Made by a program: the position numbers and the translations under genes. 64,000 nucleotides of DNA from Clavelina lepadiformis (taxonomy: Eukaryota; Chordata; Ascidiacea; Aplousobranchia; Clavelinidae), in NCBI RefSeq assembly GCF_947623445.1, contig NC_135244.1, forward strand, positions 16,802,860-16,866,859. The letters run 5' to 3'. The notes beneath the pieces are model-generated. The model searched no databases. It was given only the letters and a program-made list of their open reading frames with translations, and was not told where the DNA came from. Below, in pieces: positions 32,101-44,531 of this stretch; the first letter of the stretch is position 1, and every line of letters starts with the position of its first letter.

Positions 32101-34640
32101 AGCACTGCTGAGTACTGACTAAACAAATGCTTATGGTAAAGTACCTGGCAAAGTATGGTATACCAACAATATTTTTTTGGTTGTTATCATTTTAGCTTGT
32201 TTATTCTATGTTGGTTTTAGTGGCTGTGCTAATCATTATTCATGTTTGTCACAATGAATTTGGTTACATTATTGTTGAACATTTTAAGCCATTGGGCTTT
32301 TCTGCTTCTTCCCAGTCATTGTTTGCTGGTGAAGTTGTTATTTTATCACTGTTATTTTGTTTGTTGGTAGAGTTGTTATTTAGTAGCCTATCAATTTATT
32401 TATTGGTTTTCTCACAGACAATGACGGAAAATAAACAATTCAATGTGAACAGTTCAGTACAACATCTTGTACTGGTTGTGGACTTTTGACATTGCAAAGT
32501 CAGAAAGCTTCCCCTGTATTGTTGCTGATACATTGATCTGATTGATTTACAAGAAATCCCTTTTAATTTATTGACTAGAATGGGTCATTGTTTTCGGTCT
32601 GTCGTAAACTCTTGGGCCACATCTAACCATTTTCTCAAAATATCTACCGGCTTTGATGAGTCAAAGAAGCTTTCCTTCCACATGAAGGCACGTTTATGCA
32701 TGGTAGGTGGTACCGTCTAAATCATACCGGAAACTAGGGCACCATTTACGAGATTCATCAACGCGCATGCTGAACATTTTCATCTTCAAGTCGATTTATA
32801 ACAAACGAAAAAACAACAATTTATTATAAATAAACAGTAAATTAATGCTCAGTGCACATCATCATGCCAGAATGTGTGTTTTTGTATGCACACAGTAAAA
32901 ATGCTTTATATATGCTTTCCAGTTTGGCATCTTACCTTACCATAAGTCACTTATCACAAAGTTTATATGCAGGAAGTTGTTTTGAGCTACAATTTTCTGG
33001 TGCGCTAAAGCTTTAATTGTGTGTTTTTCATTGTAAATTGTTATTTGTTGTTGTAAATTGTTTAAGCAACCGATTTTTATCGTTTGTTTTTTATAAACTG
33101 GCGTAATCATGTAAAAGTAGAAGTCACATGCATTTATTTGCAACATTTTTTGCTATGTTTACCAGACGATAATTTTTGTTGGTTTACTGTGAAGTTAGAC
33201 TGTGGTAGCCTATCCTGAACAGATGAAATATCCTCCAAACATTACAAAAAATACGATTTGGTAATTGATCTAGCCTATTGCAATGTTTCTTAACATCTGC
33301 GCTAGGGCCCCTTTTAAGCATTTTCAACTTTTCAGGGATAATAAGAGCAAGGATGTGGTTTGGAAGCACAGTGTATATACGTCATATTTAGTTATCTGCA
33401 AACTAGTTTTGTGTGAAAGCTAGTTTAAATGCATTAAATAAAAAATCTACTCTATGCAAAACTTGGCACAAGTTGACTTATAACAGCATTAGAATCAATG
33501 TAATTATGTAAACATCATAAAATAAAACAGTTAATTCAATTTATCACCATGTTTAATTTGAATCTTTTCAAAACTCTCTTCGGCTTCATTTCTTTATGTT
33601 AGATACTGGCCTGATTTAAGCTACATATGATTAGCATCTTGAAGCATTTTTGCTATCTATTTTTTTGTATCAATGTAAGCTTGTTGATTAAGCGCGAAAG
33701 ATGCTAAAAAAACTCTGCTCTGATCAATAGAAAAGATAAGCAAGTCATCTAATTGCTATAGATGCCTAAATGTTTCAAATTGAAATAATGTCGTTGTCGT
33801 ACAGTTAAAACTTCCAGGTAATGCAACTGTCACAAATAAATGCTATATGGAATATACCATATATTTCGTATGTACCATATCCAATTTCTTTTGTTGGCGT
33901 AAGAGTTTGCATATATATTCGTCATATTGTTATATTACAAATACTGGGCATTGGAAAATATTATTCTGAAAGGATACAAATGCTATTTAGGAAGTTGGAA
34001 GTACACCAAAATAATGTTATATTTCTATGATGTCTTTGATTAAAAAGATGAAACGAGTAACATTGCCCAATTATATCACAGTTAGTTTTACCAGGAAAAC
34101 ATTTTCTTTGTACAACTTCATTGCGTTGCAAACAGTGGATTGTGACGGCACAAAAGTTATTGTCACAGCTTACCGTAACACATGTAGGGAGACACTTTTC
34201 CAAAGCGGTTATAAAGGGCGCTGGACAGAAAAAGGTCAAAAACCACTGAACTTATGGTACCAGGCTACGCAGTTTATATAAATTTACTTAACTGTATACA
34301 CTTTCCTAATGCTTAAATATAGATTAGGCGTTAAAAGTATGGCAGTTTTTGATATTCAATTTAATTGTGTAGTGTGTTTTGAGAGACTTAAATTGTCACA
34401 TAACACTAACAGCTTGTACTAAATCTTCATTTATGTATTTATTACAAGTTTATTGTTAAATTTGAAATTGTCTTGTATCTGTAATATAAATTGGCATGAA
34501 CATGAAACAGTTTGGTATGCAAATTGATGAGTCTTATGCTTACTTATGGAACACTTTCCATTACTTTAAGCAACTATAACAATTACCTTCTAAGCAACGT
34601 TGTTATACTCTCTCTTCTCTGTACTCATATACATTTAATA
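29191..34640. other. 5.4-kb gap without recognised genes
   Basis: AT-rich, with several short frames (for example 32208-32489 and 34027-34281) that have no domain, no splice context and biased composition. No transposon ends recognised. The 3' end presumably holds the promoter of the nucleotidyltransferase gene. Confidence 0.4.
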
Positions 34641-34659
34641 TTTACAGAAATCACATAAA

Positions 34660-37600
34660 ATGAAAGAAGAACACAAAAGTCACAAATACTCAACTTCCCT
34701 TGTTGAATCTATTTGTTTACAATGTTACAGTAAGTTTTAAGTTATATATACGCATATGCTTACTAGGCAATGCTTCATGTCTTGTGTGTTCACCATTTAG
34801 TATGGTCTGATACTTGCAGAGGTGTAATATGTTTTATTAGTGGTTCCATTGAAGTAGCAGTCATGCGAAATTTGAATTCATGCTCTCACTTTCACACTCG
34901 TATATATATGCTCACTTTCAAGATAATACATACAATTAAACCAATTAAAAAGAATCACCACACAACAGATTATGATCGTGGGTGCATTAATGCGTTGGAG
35001 CCATGCCGAAAATCCACTATTAATATATCATAAAATATTACAGTATCATATTTATCTTTGTTGTATACGAAATAGAAAGAAACATACCAACTAGTGCTGA
35101 TGTTGCCAAACAAGAAAGATTGTACAAAAAGCTACATTCATGTTTAAATGCCACCTCAAAGAATCCTGTCTCTCTCTATCAATTTGGTTCCACTGTTAAT
35201 GGTTTTGGGTTTAGAAATTCAGATGTTGACTTGTATGTCGCTGGTATTTCTCTCATTCAAGCTAAGGTATATAAATTTATTAGTTGTACATTCATTCTAT
35301 TTTACAGTAGAATTCGCCTATAGTGACACCTGAAGGGACCGCGGAAAAAGTGTCACTATAAGCGAAGTGTCACTATAGACGAAGTAAAGGTAAAATGGCT
35401 GCAGATGACTACAGTAGAACTCGCATATAACGGACCAGTCGGGACCAGCGAAATTCGTCCGTTATATGCGATATCCATTATATACGAGGTATTTTACATT
35501 GTTTTCCTCAAAGGGACTGGAGAATTAGTCCGTTGTATACGGTTATCCGTTATATAAGTGTCCATTATATGCAAGTTCTACTGTACATAGCGATTGTTTA
35601 ATCAGCTACTTCATGTATGATGTTCAGTAGATGCTCATCTACATCTTCAAAATTGTGCCCTCTTTGCCTTTTAAATTGAGCGTTACACCCACTTTCATAC
35701 TCTGAAATTATGGCAACCGAGTTTTTGCACATCTTAATAACGGAACTTCTTGGCATTTCCAAGCGGTCTGCAACAGACTTTTTGCTACGCTCTCTTTCTG
35801 CAGCTTTCACGACTTCATATCTTTCCTTCAACGAATACGCTCTTCTCTTTAGTGGCATTGTATAAAACTTAGAAATTTGTGCTAGATCGACAATCTATAT
35901 TCTACACAATGACAATCAACCTGGCTTATGCGGAGAGAACTGAGATCACAACTCACAAGAACAAAAGCCTGGAACTAGCCTAGCAGCCACAGTAGCCTAC
36001 GATTTTATTACATCACAATTATGAAGCCTGCTCATAAACCTTTTCTATCATCTTGCTTGCGCATGGATAAAGTATATATTATTGCATCACAAACTAACAA
36101 GTGTCCTTACACAGAAATTTTTGAACCCAAGGGACAGAAATGTGGTGTCACTGTAAGCAAAGTGTTCTTATACACGAAGTCACTATAGGCGAAGTCATTT
36201 CTATGCAAAACATATGGTTTGCAAACGGGACTTTGTAACAGGTGTCACTATAGGTGAAGTGTCACTATAGCCAAAGTCACTATAGGCGAATTCTACTGTA
36301 TTACAAAAAGCTCAACAGCTTATTACATGTAGATAATCATCAAAACATATGTAATTTTGTGGTAAAATATCATTCGAAAATGTTAAATGCCATTTTATAT
36401 TTCAAGGCGATCCTGAAACAAACTCACGACTTTACAAATGTGGTATTGATTAGATGTCGTATACCAGTGCTCAAGTTTTTCTACAGGCCAAGTGGATTGC
36501 TTGGGGACGTCACTGCAACTAATAAAGTGGTATGTTTTTTGTTAGAACTTTTTGACCACTTAATAATGGAACTAAGCACTTTCTTATATTTTTACATGCA
36601 GCATGTTTGTGCATTTTAAACGCCTGTAAATTTTCTTACGCCTTTCCTGGTTTACCTCTTCATTGACCTGTCTCCAGGACCCCTAAAGATCAGGTTGTTA
36701 AAATATCCCAAAAACATGAAATAGTTTCTATCCCATTTGTTACAATCTGTTACAACATTGCTGCAAAAAATTATCAGATGTCCATTGAAACAGTCTTGAC
36801 CAGACCACACCACACTTATTATCTACCTGATGAACTCCGTAATCCTATTTTTGGAGTGATTTATAGAAACATTTGTAAAACTTCCAAAATTAATTGTTTA
36901 TTATTTGTAGGCTCACAGGAACACGAAGCTGCTTCATCGTTATTCAACAATAAGTTTAAAAAGCAAGATTGCTATTTATGCCTTTAAATATCTTGCCAAA
37001 AGTTGCCATTTGTCAGACGTTGACTCTGGTTTTATATCTTCTTATGCTTTTACAATATTAGCCATCTATTATCTTCAACAGATTGAACCTCCAGCCCTGC
37101 CAGTTTTGCAAGAGGTTAGAGTTTTAATATTTCTATCAAAATGTGCCGTGGTTCCCGAGTCAAATCAAAAATGTCTCAGTATAAAGAATATTTCAATGAA
37201 GAAAAAGTTGTGTAAAAGTTTTTAGTTCTAATTTGGTGTGCTGTGGAGCTATGTTGTGTAAAACGTTCTATTTTAAATATTGCAATGAATAGTTTTCTGT
37301 TTTGTTTTTGCTAGCTTCAATCATTTAATCAAGTACCAACGATGATTTCTGGTTTTAACACATCATTTTTTGATGGAAGCGAGAAAGAACTGGTATGATG
37401 ACATCTTCAATTATAATTGAAGATTATTAATAATCATTATTGAACCGGTGTTCTGTAATTGTTGTATATACAGTTGCGCATTAACCATGGTTTTTACATG
37501 CTTAGGCACGGATTTGGTGCAGTTATGGAAGAAATGAATATTCTGCATCTCAACTTTTCCTTGGAATGCTGGATTTCTATGCAAACAAATTCGATTATGA

Positions 37601-38309
37601 AAATCATGTTGTATCGATTAGGCAGCGGTCAATAGAGAGGCGTCGAGAGGTATTCACATATTTTTTGTAATAAATATGTATTGCGTTTTGTGTCCAGTTT
37701 TAAGCATGTTCCAGCATACACGTATTGTCAATATCATGAAAATTTCGTTTTTCCAGTCACGCTTTGACAACTTCGTCATAGAAGATCCTTTTGAAAACAG
37801 AAATCTTGCAAGCAGAATATCTGTCCAGAAATTAAAGTTGATCCAGGATTTCTTTTCAAAAGCATATTCTCACTTTGCACAATTACAAAATCATTCGTGG
37901 AAGTCAACAAAGCCCTTGGTTTGCTTTGGCATGCGTAGCTAATTTTGTGCTTTATTTAAATGTGTTATTCTTCATATTGTTGTAATACAACTGTAAACTA
38001 CTTGAACTGTTAAGTAAATCAGGTTGCAAACAACTGTTTGAAAAAAGCGACTTCATTCTGCAGGAGTCCCGTTTTAATCCCGGGCTGCTGCTGCACGAAG
38101 AAACTTGCGTATATGTCCTTCGTGGAATGTACAATAATCTGAAAGAGATGAAAACCTGTGGAATATCTGAAACGAATGAACAATATCTTCACACGTTATT
38201 TCAAATGGAGCAGTTCATGCACAAACTTTATAAGAGAAGAAGGCTTCCCCAAAAATTTCACGATAGTTTTTCCCGAAACTTTTCTATTAAGTCTCTGCAT
38301 TTATTGTGA
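34660..38309 (+). CDS. Cid1/TUT-type terminal RNA nucleotidyltransferase
   Basis: Exons: 34660-34729 (exon opens at acceptor 34647), 35076-35266, 36407-36529, 36911-37114, 37315-37392, 37506-37649, 37757-37918, 38064-38309; 1218 nt, 405 residues, phases consistent. Exon 2 has the polymerase-beta-fold signature QFGSTVNGFGFRNSDVDLYV, with both metal-binding Asp in DVD. Exon 3 has IPVLKFF...GDVTATNK, the third catalytic Asp. Exon 4 continues HRNTKLL...YAFKYLAKSC and SSYAFTILAIYYLQQ, and exons 6-7 form the PAP-associated domain (FLGMLDFYANKFDYENHVVSIR). The family adds U or A to RNA 3' ends, in cytoplasm or nucleus. No zinc finger or CCHC knuckle is visible, so it resembles a minimal Cid1 form rather than full TUT4/7. 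An upstream exon cannot be excluded, because the frame is open before this ATG. The donor at 37919 (GTTTGC) is the weakest. Confidence 0.92.
35412..35583. mobile_element. Nested TA-flanked MITE of related family
   Basis: 172 bp, ends CAGTAGAACTCGCATATAAC and reverse-complement-like TATATGCAAGTTCTACTG, flanked by TA (35410-35411, 35584-35585). It sits inside the larger pogo/Tigger element and shares its CAGTAGAA tip, so related transposase could have moved both. Non-coding. Confidence 0.88.
35598..35858 (-). CDS. N-terminal HTH of Tigger transposase, remnant
   Basis: 86 residues starting MPLKRRAYSLKERYEVVKAA and containing KKSVADRLEMPRSSV, the CENP-B N-terminal / pogo-type helix-turn-helix that binds the terminal repeats. 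The catalytic DDE domain is absent; the frame ends soon after the HTH. It is a fragment of the surrounding element, not a host gene. Confidence 0.75.
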   Translation of the reverse strand: MPLKRRAYSLKERYEVVKAAERERSKKSVADRLEMPRSSVIKMCKNSVAIISEYESGCNAQFKRQRGHNFEDVDEHLLNIIHEVAD

Positions 38310-38386
38310 CCCAAACTTTGTCGCGCAAATAGTTTCATTTCTATTAAAAAAATTTTGCGAAAAATTTTTTTTGTTTTTCAAGATTA

Positions 38387-38392
38387 AATAAA
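38387..38392 (+). terminator. Poly(A) signal of nucleotidyltransferase gene
   Basis: AATAAA 78 nt after the stop at 38309, on the coding strand, in a T-rich context. Confidence 0.7.
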
Positions 38393-39202
38393 CGTGATTC
38401 TCAAAGCCTTTTCACTACAAGAACAAGGCTGTTTCGTAAAGCAAGCGTAACATAATAAAACTTAATTACACGCCACACGGTTAATAAGAGCGTCTAGTTT
38501 TTGAATACATGACAGAGAATGAAGCCCGGCTGCTTCATCTCTTGGTATCTGAAGGAATAAAATTTGAATTGTCGACGAAGGGTTGAATTGACGGGAAACT
38601 ATAAGATATGTGTGACGTCACACATCCGACCTTCTACGGAGCTATAATTGGCTCCTTTGTTTGAACTTCAGTTTGAACCTGCAGATGGCCCAATGCTTAT
38701 TTTCTTGCTTTTATTTGCAAAATTCTAAGTTTATTCGGTTACCACTAAAATGCTAACAAATGATTGCAAATAACGTTTATCCCAACCCTGGACGTTAAAC
38801 TCGCATTGTGAGTAATTTTGCAAGTCCTACAAAAAACTTGGGCTGCAACATCAAAATAATCATGCAAAGGGTAACGAGTTCTAAGATTAGTATAACTCAA
38901 CTTAAAAGAGACTGCCAAAATTGTGTAATGCGTATGTAACTCTTATGATTGCGCTATTTGGAAGTTAGGTATAAGGACCCAAATCTAGGCGTAAGAATTG
39001 GTAATATATATGTAGTGTTTGGTTCTTATCTGATCCCACTCCAAAATAGCTTCCAGAAGAAGTTGTGTGTCCAGTTCGGAAACTCTTCAACTAAACTTAG
39101 CAGGTAAATATACATTGTATTAAACTAATGCCTACGTATAATTGATCTATTTAACGCTTGTGATGAAAACAATATGCGGAAGTTAAACTTCACATATTAA
39201 CT
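38393..39202. other. Spacer, nothing recognised
   Basis: AT-rich sequence between the nucleotidyltransferase 3' end and the MITE at 39211. No gene or repeat seen. Confidence 0.4.
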
Positions 39203-39210
39203 CTCTAGGC

Positions 39211-39505
39211 CAGTGATTCCCAAACTGTGTGCCGCAAATCTTTTCGGAAAAGAACAGTATATATATTTAAAATAAGGCATGCAGACAAGCATATGCGACT
39301 TAAAAGCGCTCTAACTGCTTCAATAGCTGATAAATACGCACATGTGACGATGAAACCAATTATGGCATAGAGTAGGGTAATTGCCACGTCATTAACACGT
39401 GAAAATAAATTTTTTTAAAGCAACTTTTCTTCTCTTGTAAGTGTGCCGCCAGAATTTTATAAATTTTCTATTGTGCCACAAGCTGAAAAAGTTTGAGAGC
39501 CACTG
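39211..39505. mobile_element. hAT MITE
   Basis: 295 bp with ends CAGTGATTCCCAAACT and AGTTTGAGAGCCACTG, flanked by the exact 8-bp duplication CTCTAGGC (39203-39210, 39506-39513). The CAGTGGTTCTCAAACT-type end is widespread among animal hAT elements. No coding capacity. Confidence 0.92.
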
Positions 39506-39513
39506 CTCTAGGC

Positions 39514-40272
39514 TATGTTCACTTCATTAAACATTCTGTAACATTTGTTACCACCCGATTGACAGTGTCAATAAGAAACTCGCTTATTATCCGGTAGACA
39601 CTCAGTCACCGATCCCTAGACCTGCTCCCGCACTCATGTCCCCAGCTAAGTTCTATGCACGGTGGTATATAAACGCAGCAAGACAATAAGAAAACAAATA
39701 CAGTAAAAGCAATTAATTATTTGGCCCAGAAAAGAATCGACAACAAAGAAAAGTCATGTGACTAGATTTTAACATATCACTGTTAGCCTAATGAAGAAAT
39801 CGTTCTTTGTCTAGCAGTTAAGTGTCTCCTATTATTTCTATATTCAAAACGACTTATGCAATCGTGTAAAATACTTTTGGGAGATGGTAGTTTATTCAAA
39901 TAAGCATTTACGACGAGATTAAAGCATGCATGTGCATGTGCAATAAAGTCATAGATATAAGCTTTTTGTCAGGCATTGCATTAAGATATGCTGACAAGAT
40001 AAAGCTTGCAACAGAATCACTACATATTCATGTCTGGCGTCAATTCCACGCTAAGCGTGAAACAGCGCTTATCATCAGTTGTCACCAGCTTTGGTACGTT
40101 TCGACTAGACTAAATGCATCATTGAATGTGTTCACAATTTTGACGCGATATTTCCATGACAAAAAGAGAAAGAGTTTATATGTAAGCTAAGCAACTAAAT
40201 TAGGCCAGAGAGTATTAAATGACTTTGGCTATATGCTATGTAAGCTACGATTTTCTCTCGTCTCCACCGCGT
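39514..40272. other. 3' side of esterase A, nothing recognised
   Basis: Downstream of the minus-strand esterase stop. No AATAAA on the minus strand close to the stop and no repeat seen. Confidence 0.35.
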
Positions 40273-43200
40273 TTAGTTTCCACAACGGTTTGAAGAGAGC
40301 TTTGGAGTTGGATCTTGAATAATGTCTCTTTTCGCTGTAGGGTCAAACAAGCTATTGTATGCATCGATGGAATCCCAGAAATCACACAGCTCTTCTTTGT
40401 AACCATCTTCTATCGAGCTTGTTGGCGCCTCCAAACGGATGTTTGTCCATGCTTTTACGCTTTCCCCAGACTGCTACAAAAAAGGGATTGTCAAAGTCAA
40501 AATTAATCGATGACATTTGCTTAGTTTTTTGATGTTCCCAGTTGTCTGATCTTTGTTTTCAGTAAAGGTTTACTTTTTCAGCAATCACAAAACATGGATT
40601 ACATCTTCTAAATAACTTGTAAATTACATTAATTTAGAACAAAAATTATCCGATAACTAATTAAGTATAGGGCAGTATAACATAATCAAAGTTTATGAAC
40701 AAGGCGTTTAGTCACAGCATTTATATCGGTCTATTTCTATATAAATGCCGTCACAGAACTTTAAATAAACCTGAAATCTATATAGGCTAAATTTATAATA
40801 TACCTAATTAAAATATTTTCAGAAAATCAATTTTAGCCTTTTAAGGTTATCTAATCCTGTAACGCAAACTATAGCTTTTCATGGTGAGTCACAATGACCA
40901 AACAACTCCACGTACTTGATCTCTTCAAATCATGAGGCAAGCGTAACAACTAACGTATCAGACCACAATACTAGCACTCTTATTTAAATTTTGATAAATT
41001 TGAGGTGGTTAAAAGACCATAACTATATGTAAAGTAAAGATATCTACAAAATTGCCTGCTAAGAACCAATTAAACCACCTTAATCTTTTTGCAAAATTAA
41101 CCAGAAAAACTAAAAACTTGTAAGTTATACTTGTAATATTGTATACAACTTGTAAACTGAAAAAACACTGACCTGAGGCCTGGGAACATACCGAGGCCAC
41201 TCTGACGACGATGTTGTTGGGGTACCGTGATATGCAAAGTTTCCCCAGAACTTGCTAAACAATTTCACCAGTACCTCGTCAGCTTGAGAAAGATGGCCCC
41301 TAAATGTTATAACCATAGTTTATTGTATTGTTATACCGTCGAACATAAAAGTCTTTAATCGTAGAATCTGGAATTGGTTTTATAATAGTCAAACATAGAT
41401 ATTGCAGTAATAGGTTGAAAAACGCTTTTAAGCACTCTGGATTATTGTAGAGCTAAAAAGCATGTTATCGTGTGTATGATATACCATTTACGCTACGCTG
41501 TCACAGGCAAACGTTTAACTCATACAAGTTTAAAAAGTAAAAAATACAAAAATTCTATTGCATTTAGAAGTTATACCCTGTAACTTCGTCAACATTAAAA
41601 ACAAACAGAAGGTCGGTTCCATGAAATGCATATCCGCAAAATTTTTGAAGACTGATATCATTTTGAATGAGGTGATTGCATAGCTCGCCGTCTAGCGGAT
41701 GGTAATCCACGTATAAGTATATAGAAGGATCGTAAAGGTTTGCTGTTTCTGACATTGACCTAAATGAAACAAAATTGAGATTGGGATGGTATTTCTAAAA
41801 ATGGCGATATCACAAGTTTTCAATATTTTTAAAATATTTTCCACTTTTTAACAAGTACGCCATTTTAAATACATCCTATACTCTACCTTGTCATTGCCCT
41901 CGTTGGGCAAGCAAACACCAAATCTAAAACTGCTTGCTCAAACGATTTTGTATAATCTCCATCGTCACTGGCATATCTTTCATACTTTTCCAAGACATCA
42001 TCAATGTGCCCGAACCCGATGGCAGAAGCCACAAGCATCTGAGGATAAAGTGGTTAAAGAAATATATTTAAAACACCATCGATACTTTTGTTTTCAAATT
42101 CATCCACAATAATTCTTCGACCTGAAGCCAAATGGACTTTATGCTAACATTTTAATAACTAACCTGGTTAACTTAAATAATGAATTCATAAGGAGTAAAC
42201 GTCCTGTGGAGGCTTGTTAGGCAGAAAACTTCGTTTTTGAAGTTAATAGATACTATATATAAATTAAGTAATCATGCAAGCTATACTAACCCCGAATATG
42301 ATTTTGGGCATTTTGAGCCCGTTTAACATTGGCGAGAATATGGAAACTTCCTCCGATAATGTACCAGCTATAACGTTCTTTTTTTTGTTCCATTTCCCGG
42401 ATTGAAACAACTTAATTGGTTGGTCTGATATCTCATCTTCATCTAATACCGGGTGGTAGGGTTCGATAAAGAAAAACGCATCATAGAAGATAAAGTTTTT
42501 CCACGCTTGGTCTAACATATTATAATGGGCGTCAAGTAAATTTTGAATTGTTGCCTCTCTGAAAAATTTGGTCAAAGTTTTAGATCAATTTGCATCTTTG
42601 AAATTGAACAAAAACATCTCTGTTGTTTTGTAATACAATTGATTGAACTTATTGTCAACTTACTGCAAACACTGCAGATCTGTTTTGGAATTCAAGTCAC
42701 ATCCTAGTCCTTTCAATAAACCTTCCGTCACTTTTTTGTAAGCTTGACGTTTCTTGGGATAAGCAAACACGGCTGGATTGCTGTGCATAATAGCACTGTT
42801 GTAGAAAGGTGAACTTTTCTCCGACAGAGTATGAAACATCACAGACTGACCTCCTGCACTTTCACCGAATATTGTTACCTGCATTACAGATCAATAATTG
42901 ATAAATGGACTTTTGTTATCGATATTTTGAAAATTGTCACAAAATAGGTTACTATATGGTTAGATGCACAAAGCGCTATTCCATAAACTTTTGCGATTTA
43001 AATGGTGTAATGTATTTGCATCATTGAGCAAAAAGTTCACCATAGATTTATCCCCTCCAAAGTTCTCAATGTTTTCTTGCACCCATTTCATTGCCAGTCG
43101 CTGATCTTTCATACCCTGGTTACCTCCAGAATAAGTGTCTTCAGTTTTATTGTACACGACAAATCCAAGCGCGCCTTGGAAATAGATATTAAAAAAATAA

Positions 43201-44531
43201 TGAACTAACTAATAAGTAAAACTCTTCACGTGCAATATTTTCAACAAGAAAAATCACCTATTCTGTAGTTGATCGACACCACAACTGTGTTAGTTTCTTG
43301 ACTTAGTTTTTGTGCATCATAGGAGATAGCTGTTCCGCTTCCAAGAAAAAATGCTCCCCCATGTATCCAAAACATTACAGGAAGTTTTTTGTTAGCTGGC
43401 GCCGTAAGGTCAATAGTTGTTGGAACAAACACGTTGAGCACAAGACAATTTTCAGAATACTATGATATAATGAGTATGTGTTACAAACAAACAAAGAAGT
43501 TACATGCAACTAATTTTTAGAATTGTTAATTGAACTAAGTTATAACTAATCACTCACAAATTTACAACATTTAAAATCAATTCATAATATATAAAAGTTC
43601 TAAGAATGTTTACATATTTGTTGCTTGGAAGAGGCCCGAAAACAAAAAACTCATAACAGTTAACATAATCTGGAGAAGATTTATCAAGTGGTCCATTATC
43701 CAGAGCCATCTGTGGTTCCTGAAATCTTCAAAAACAAATAATTTTTAGTTTTCTTAAATCACGAAGATAGAACAAACAGAATTCGTAACACGACAGCTGC
43801 ATCAAAACGAAAAGTAGAATGTAAAATTAAAAAATGAAAAGTCTGAAAAGTGAAGGATAACGAATGCGGGTAGACACTGATGTATACAGATTATACTTTG
43901 TTACTCAAAAATCATGCTCGGTGGTCACTGCCATTTGTAGATGTTGAAGAAGTACTACAAAGCAGTGGGAGAAGTTCAACTATAGCTGGATATGCAACTC
44001 ACAAATAATGAACAGCCGAACGGATACACGACACCCGAATTTATAATGTAGTTTATTATATCAACATAAAGCTTGCGACTTGGAAACATAAACGCTATAT
44101 AACTTAAAGCATAGCTTTAACCAATAAAACATAAGTTAATAGTTGTTTGTGTGTTATAAATTCAATCCAAACTTTATACGGTTTTCGTTTGCCTTTTAAT
44201 ATATCTTTGTAAATAAAGCTTTAATCTTATACGAAAAAAATGCTTACCTTAAGTTTCCGACAGGTGGCTTAGCATAAGGGATGCTGTAAAAAGCATAACC
44301 ATTCTCATAACTTGCTCCTGTAATGAGGCCGCTACTAGTTTGCACTTTAGGGTAAGCAATGGGCTGTGTTAGAGGTCTTTTTGGTTCTGGTCTTAGATAA
44401 TGTAAAGAATTGAATGTAACCCCTGGAATTAACCGACTGAAAGCTGCTTCAAATCCGGCAAAAAATGGATCTATGGAGTCGACAGAAATTGCTAATGCAA
44501 AGACTATTAGCCCGATTACTATCAGTTTCAT
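40273..44531 (-). CDS. Carboxylesterase A, secreted
   Basis: Ten exons (minus): 44531-44248, 43725-43614, 43459-43258, 43174-43041, 42878-42664, 42558-42291, 42038-41887, 41759-41577, 41299-41173, 40473-40273; 1878 nt, 625 residues. Signal peptide MKLIVIGLIVFALAIS; I start at this Met because it gives the signal peptide at the very N-terminus, although the frame extends further up. Oxyanion motif [10 protein letters not shown] (exon 3), nucleophile elbow [11 protein letters not shown] (exon 5, catalytic Ser), acid Glu in GTLSEEVSIF (exon 6), His in CGYAFHGTDLLF (exon 8): the full cholinesterase-type triad. C-terminus is short and polar (KLSSNRCGN), so the protein should be soluble. It hydrolyses ester bonds; substrate unknown. 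Head-to-head with esterase B across 4.1 kb. Confidence 0.95.

Larger units (their letters stand above)
35305..36298 (-). mobile_element. pogo/Tigger element, internally deleted
   Basis: 994 bp, terminal inverted repeats CAGTAGAATTCGCCTATAGT and the reverse complement at the right end, flanked by TA on both sides. Subterminal repeats GTGTCACTATA-GCGAAGT recur at both ends (35352-35385; 36140-36285). It lies wholly in the intron after exon 2 of the nucleotidyltransferase gene. It keeps one piece of transposase on the minus strand and contains a nested element. Full-length relatives are normally more than 2 kb, so the catalytic part is missing. Confidence 0.9.

Noticed and set aside
32208-32489. 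93-codon hydrophobic frame
   Set aside because: T-rich chance composition, no recognisable family.
34027-34281. 84-codon frame upstream of the nucleotidyltransferase
   Set aside because: No donor that joins it in phase to the exon at 34648 and no domain similarity; left out of the gene model.
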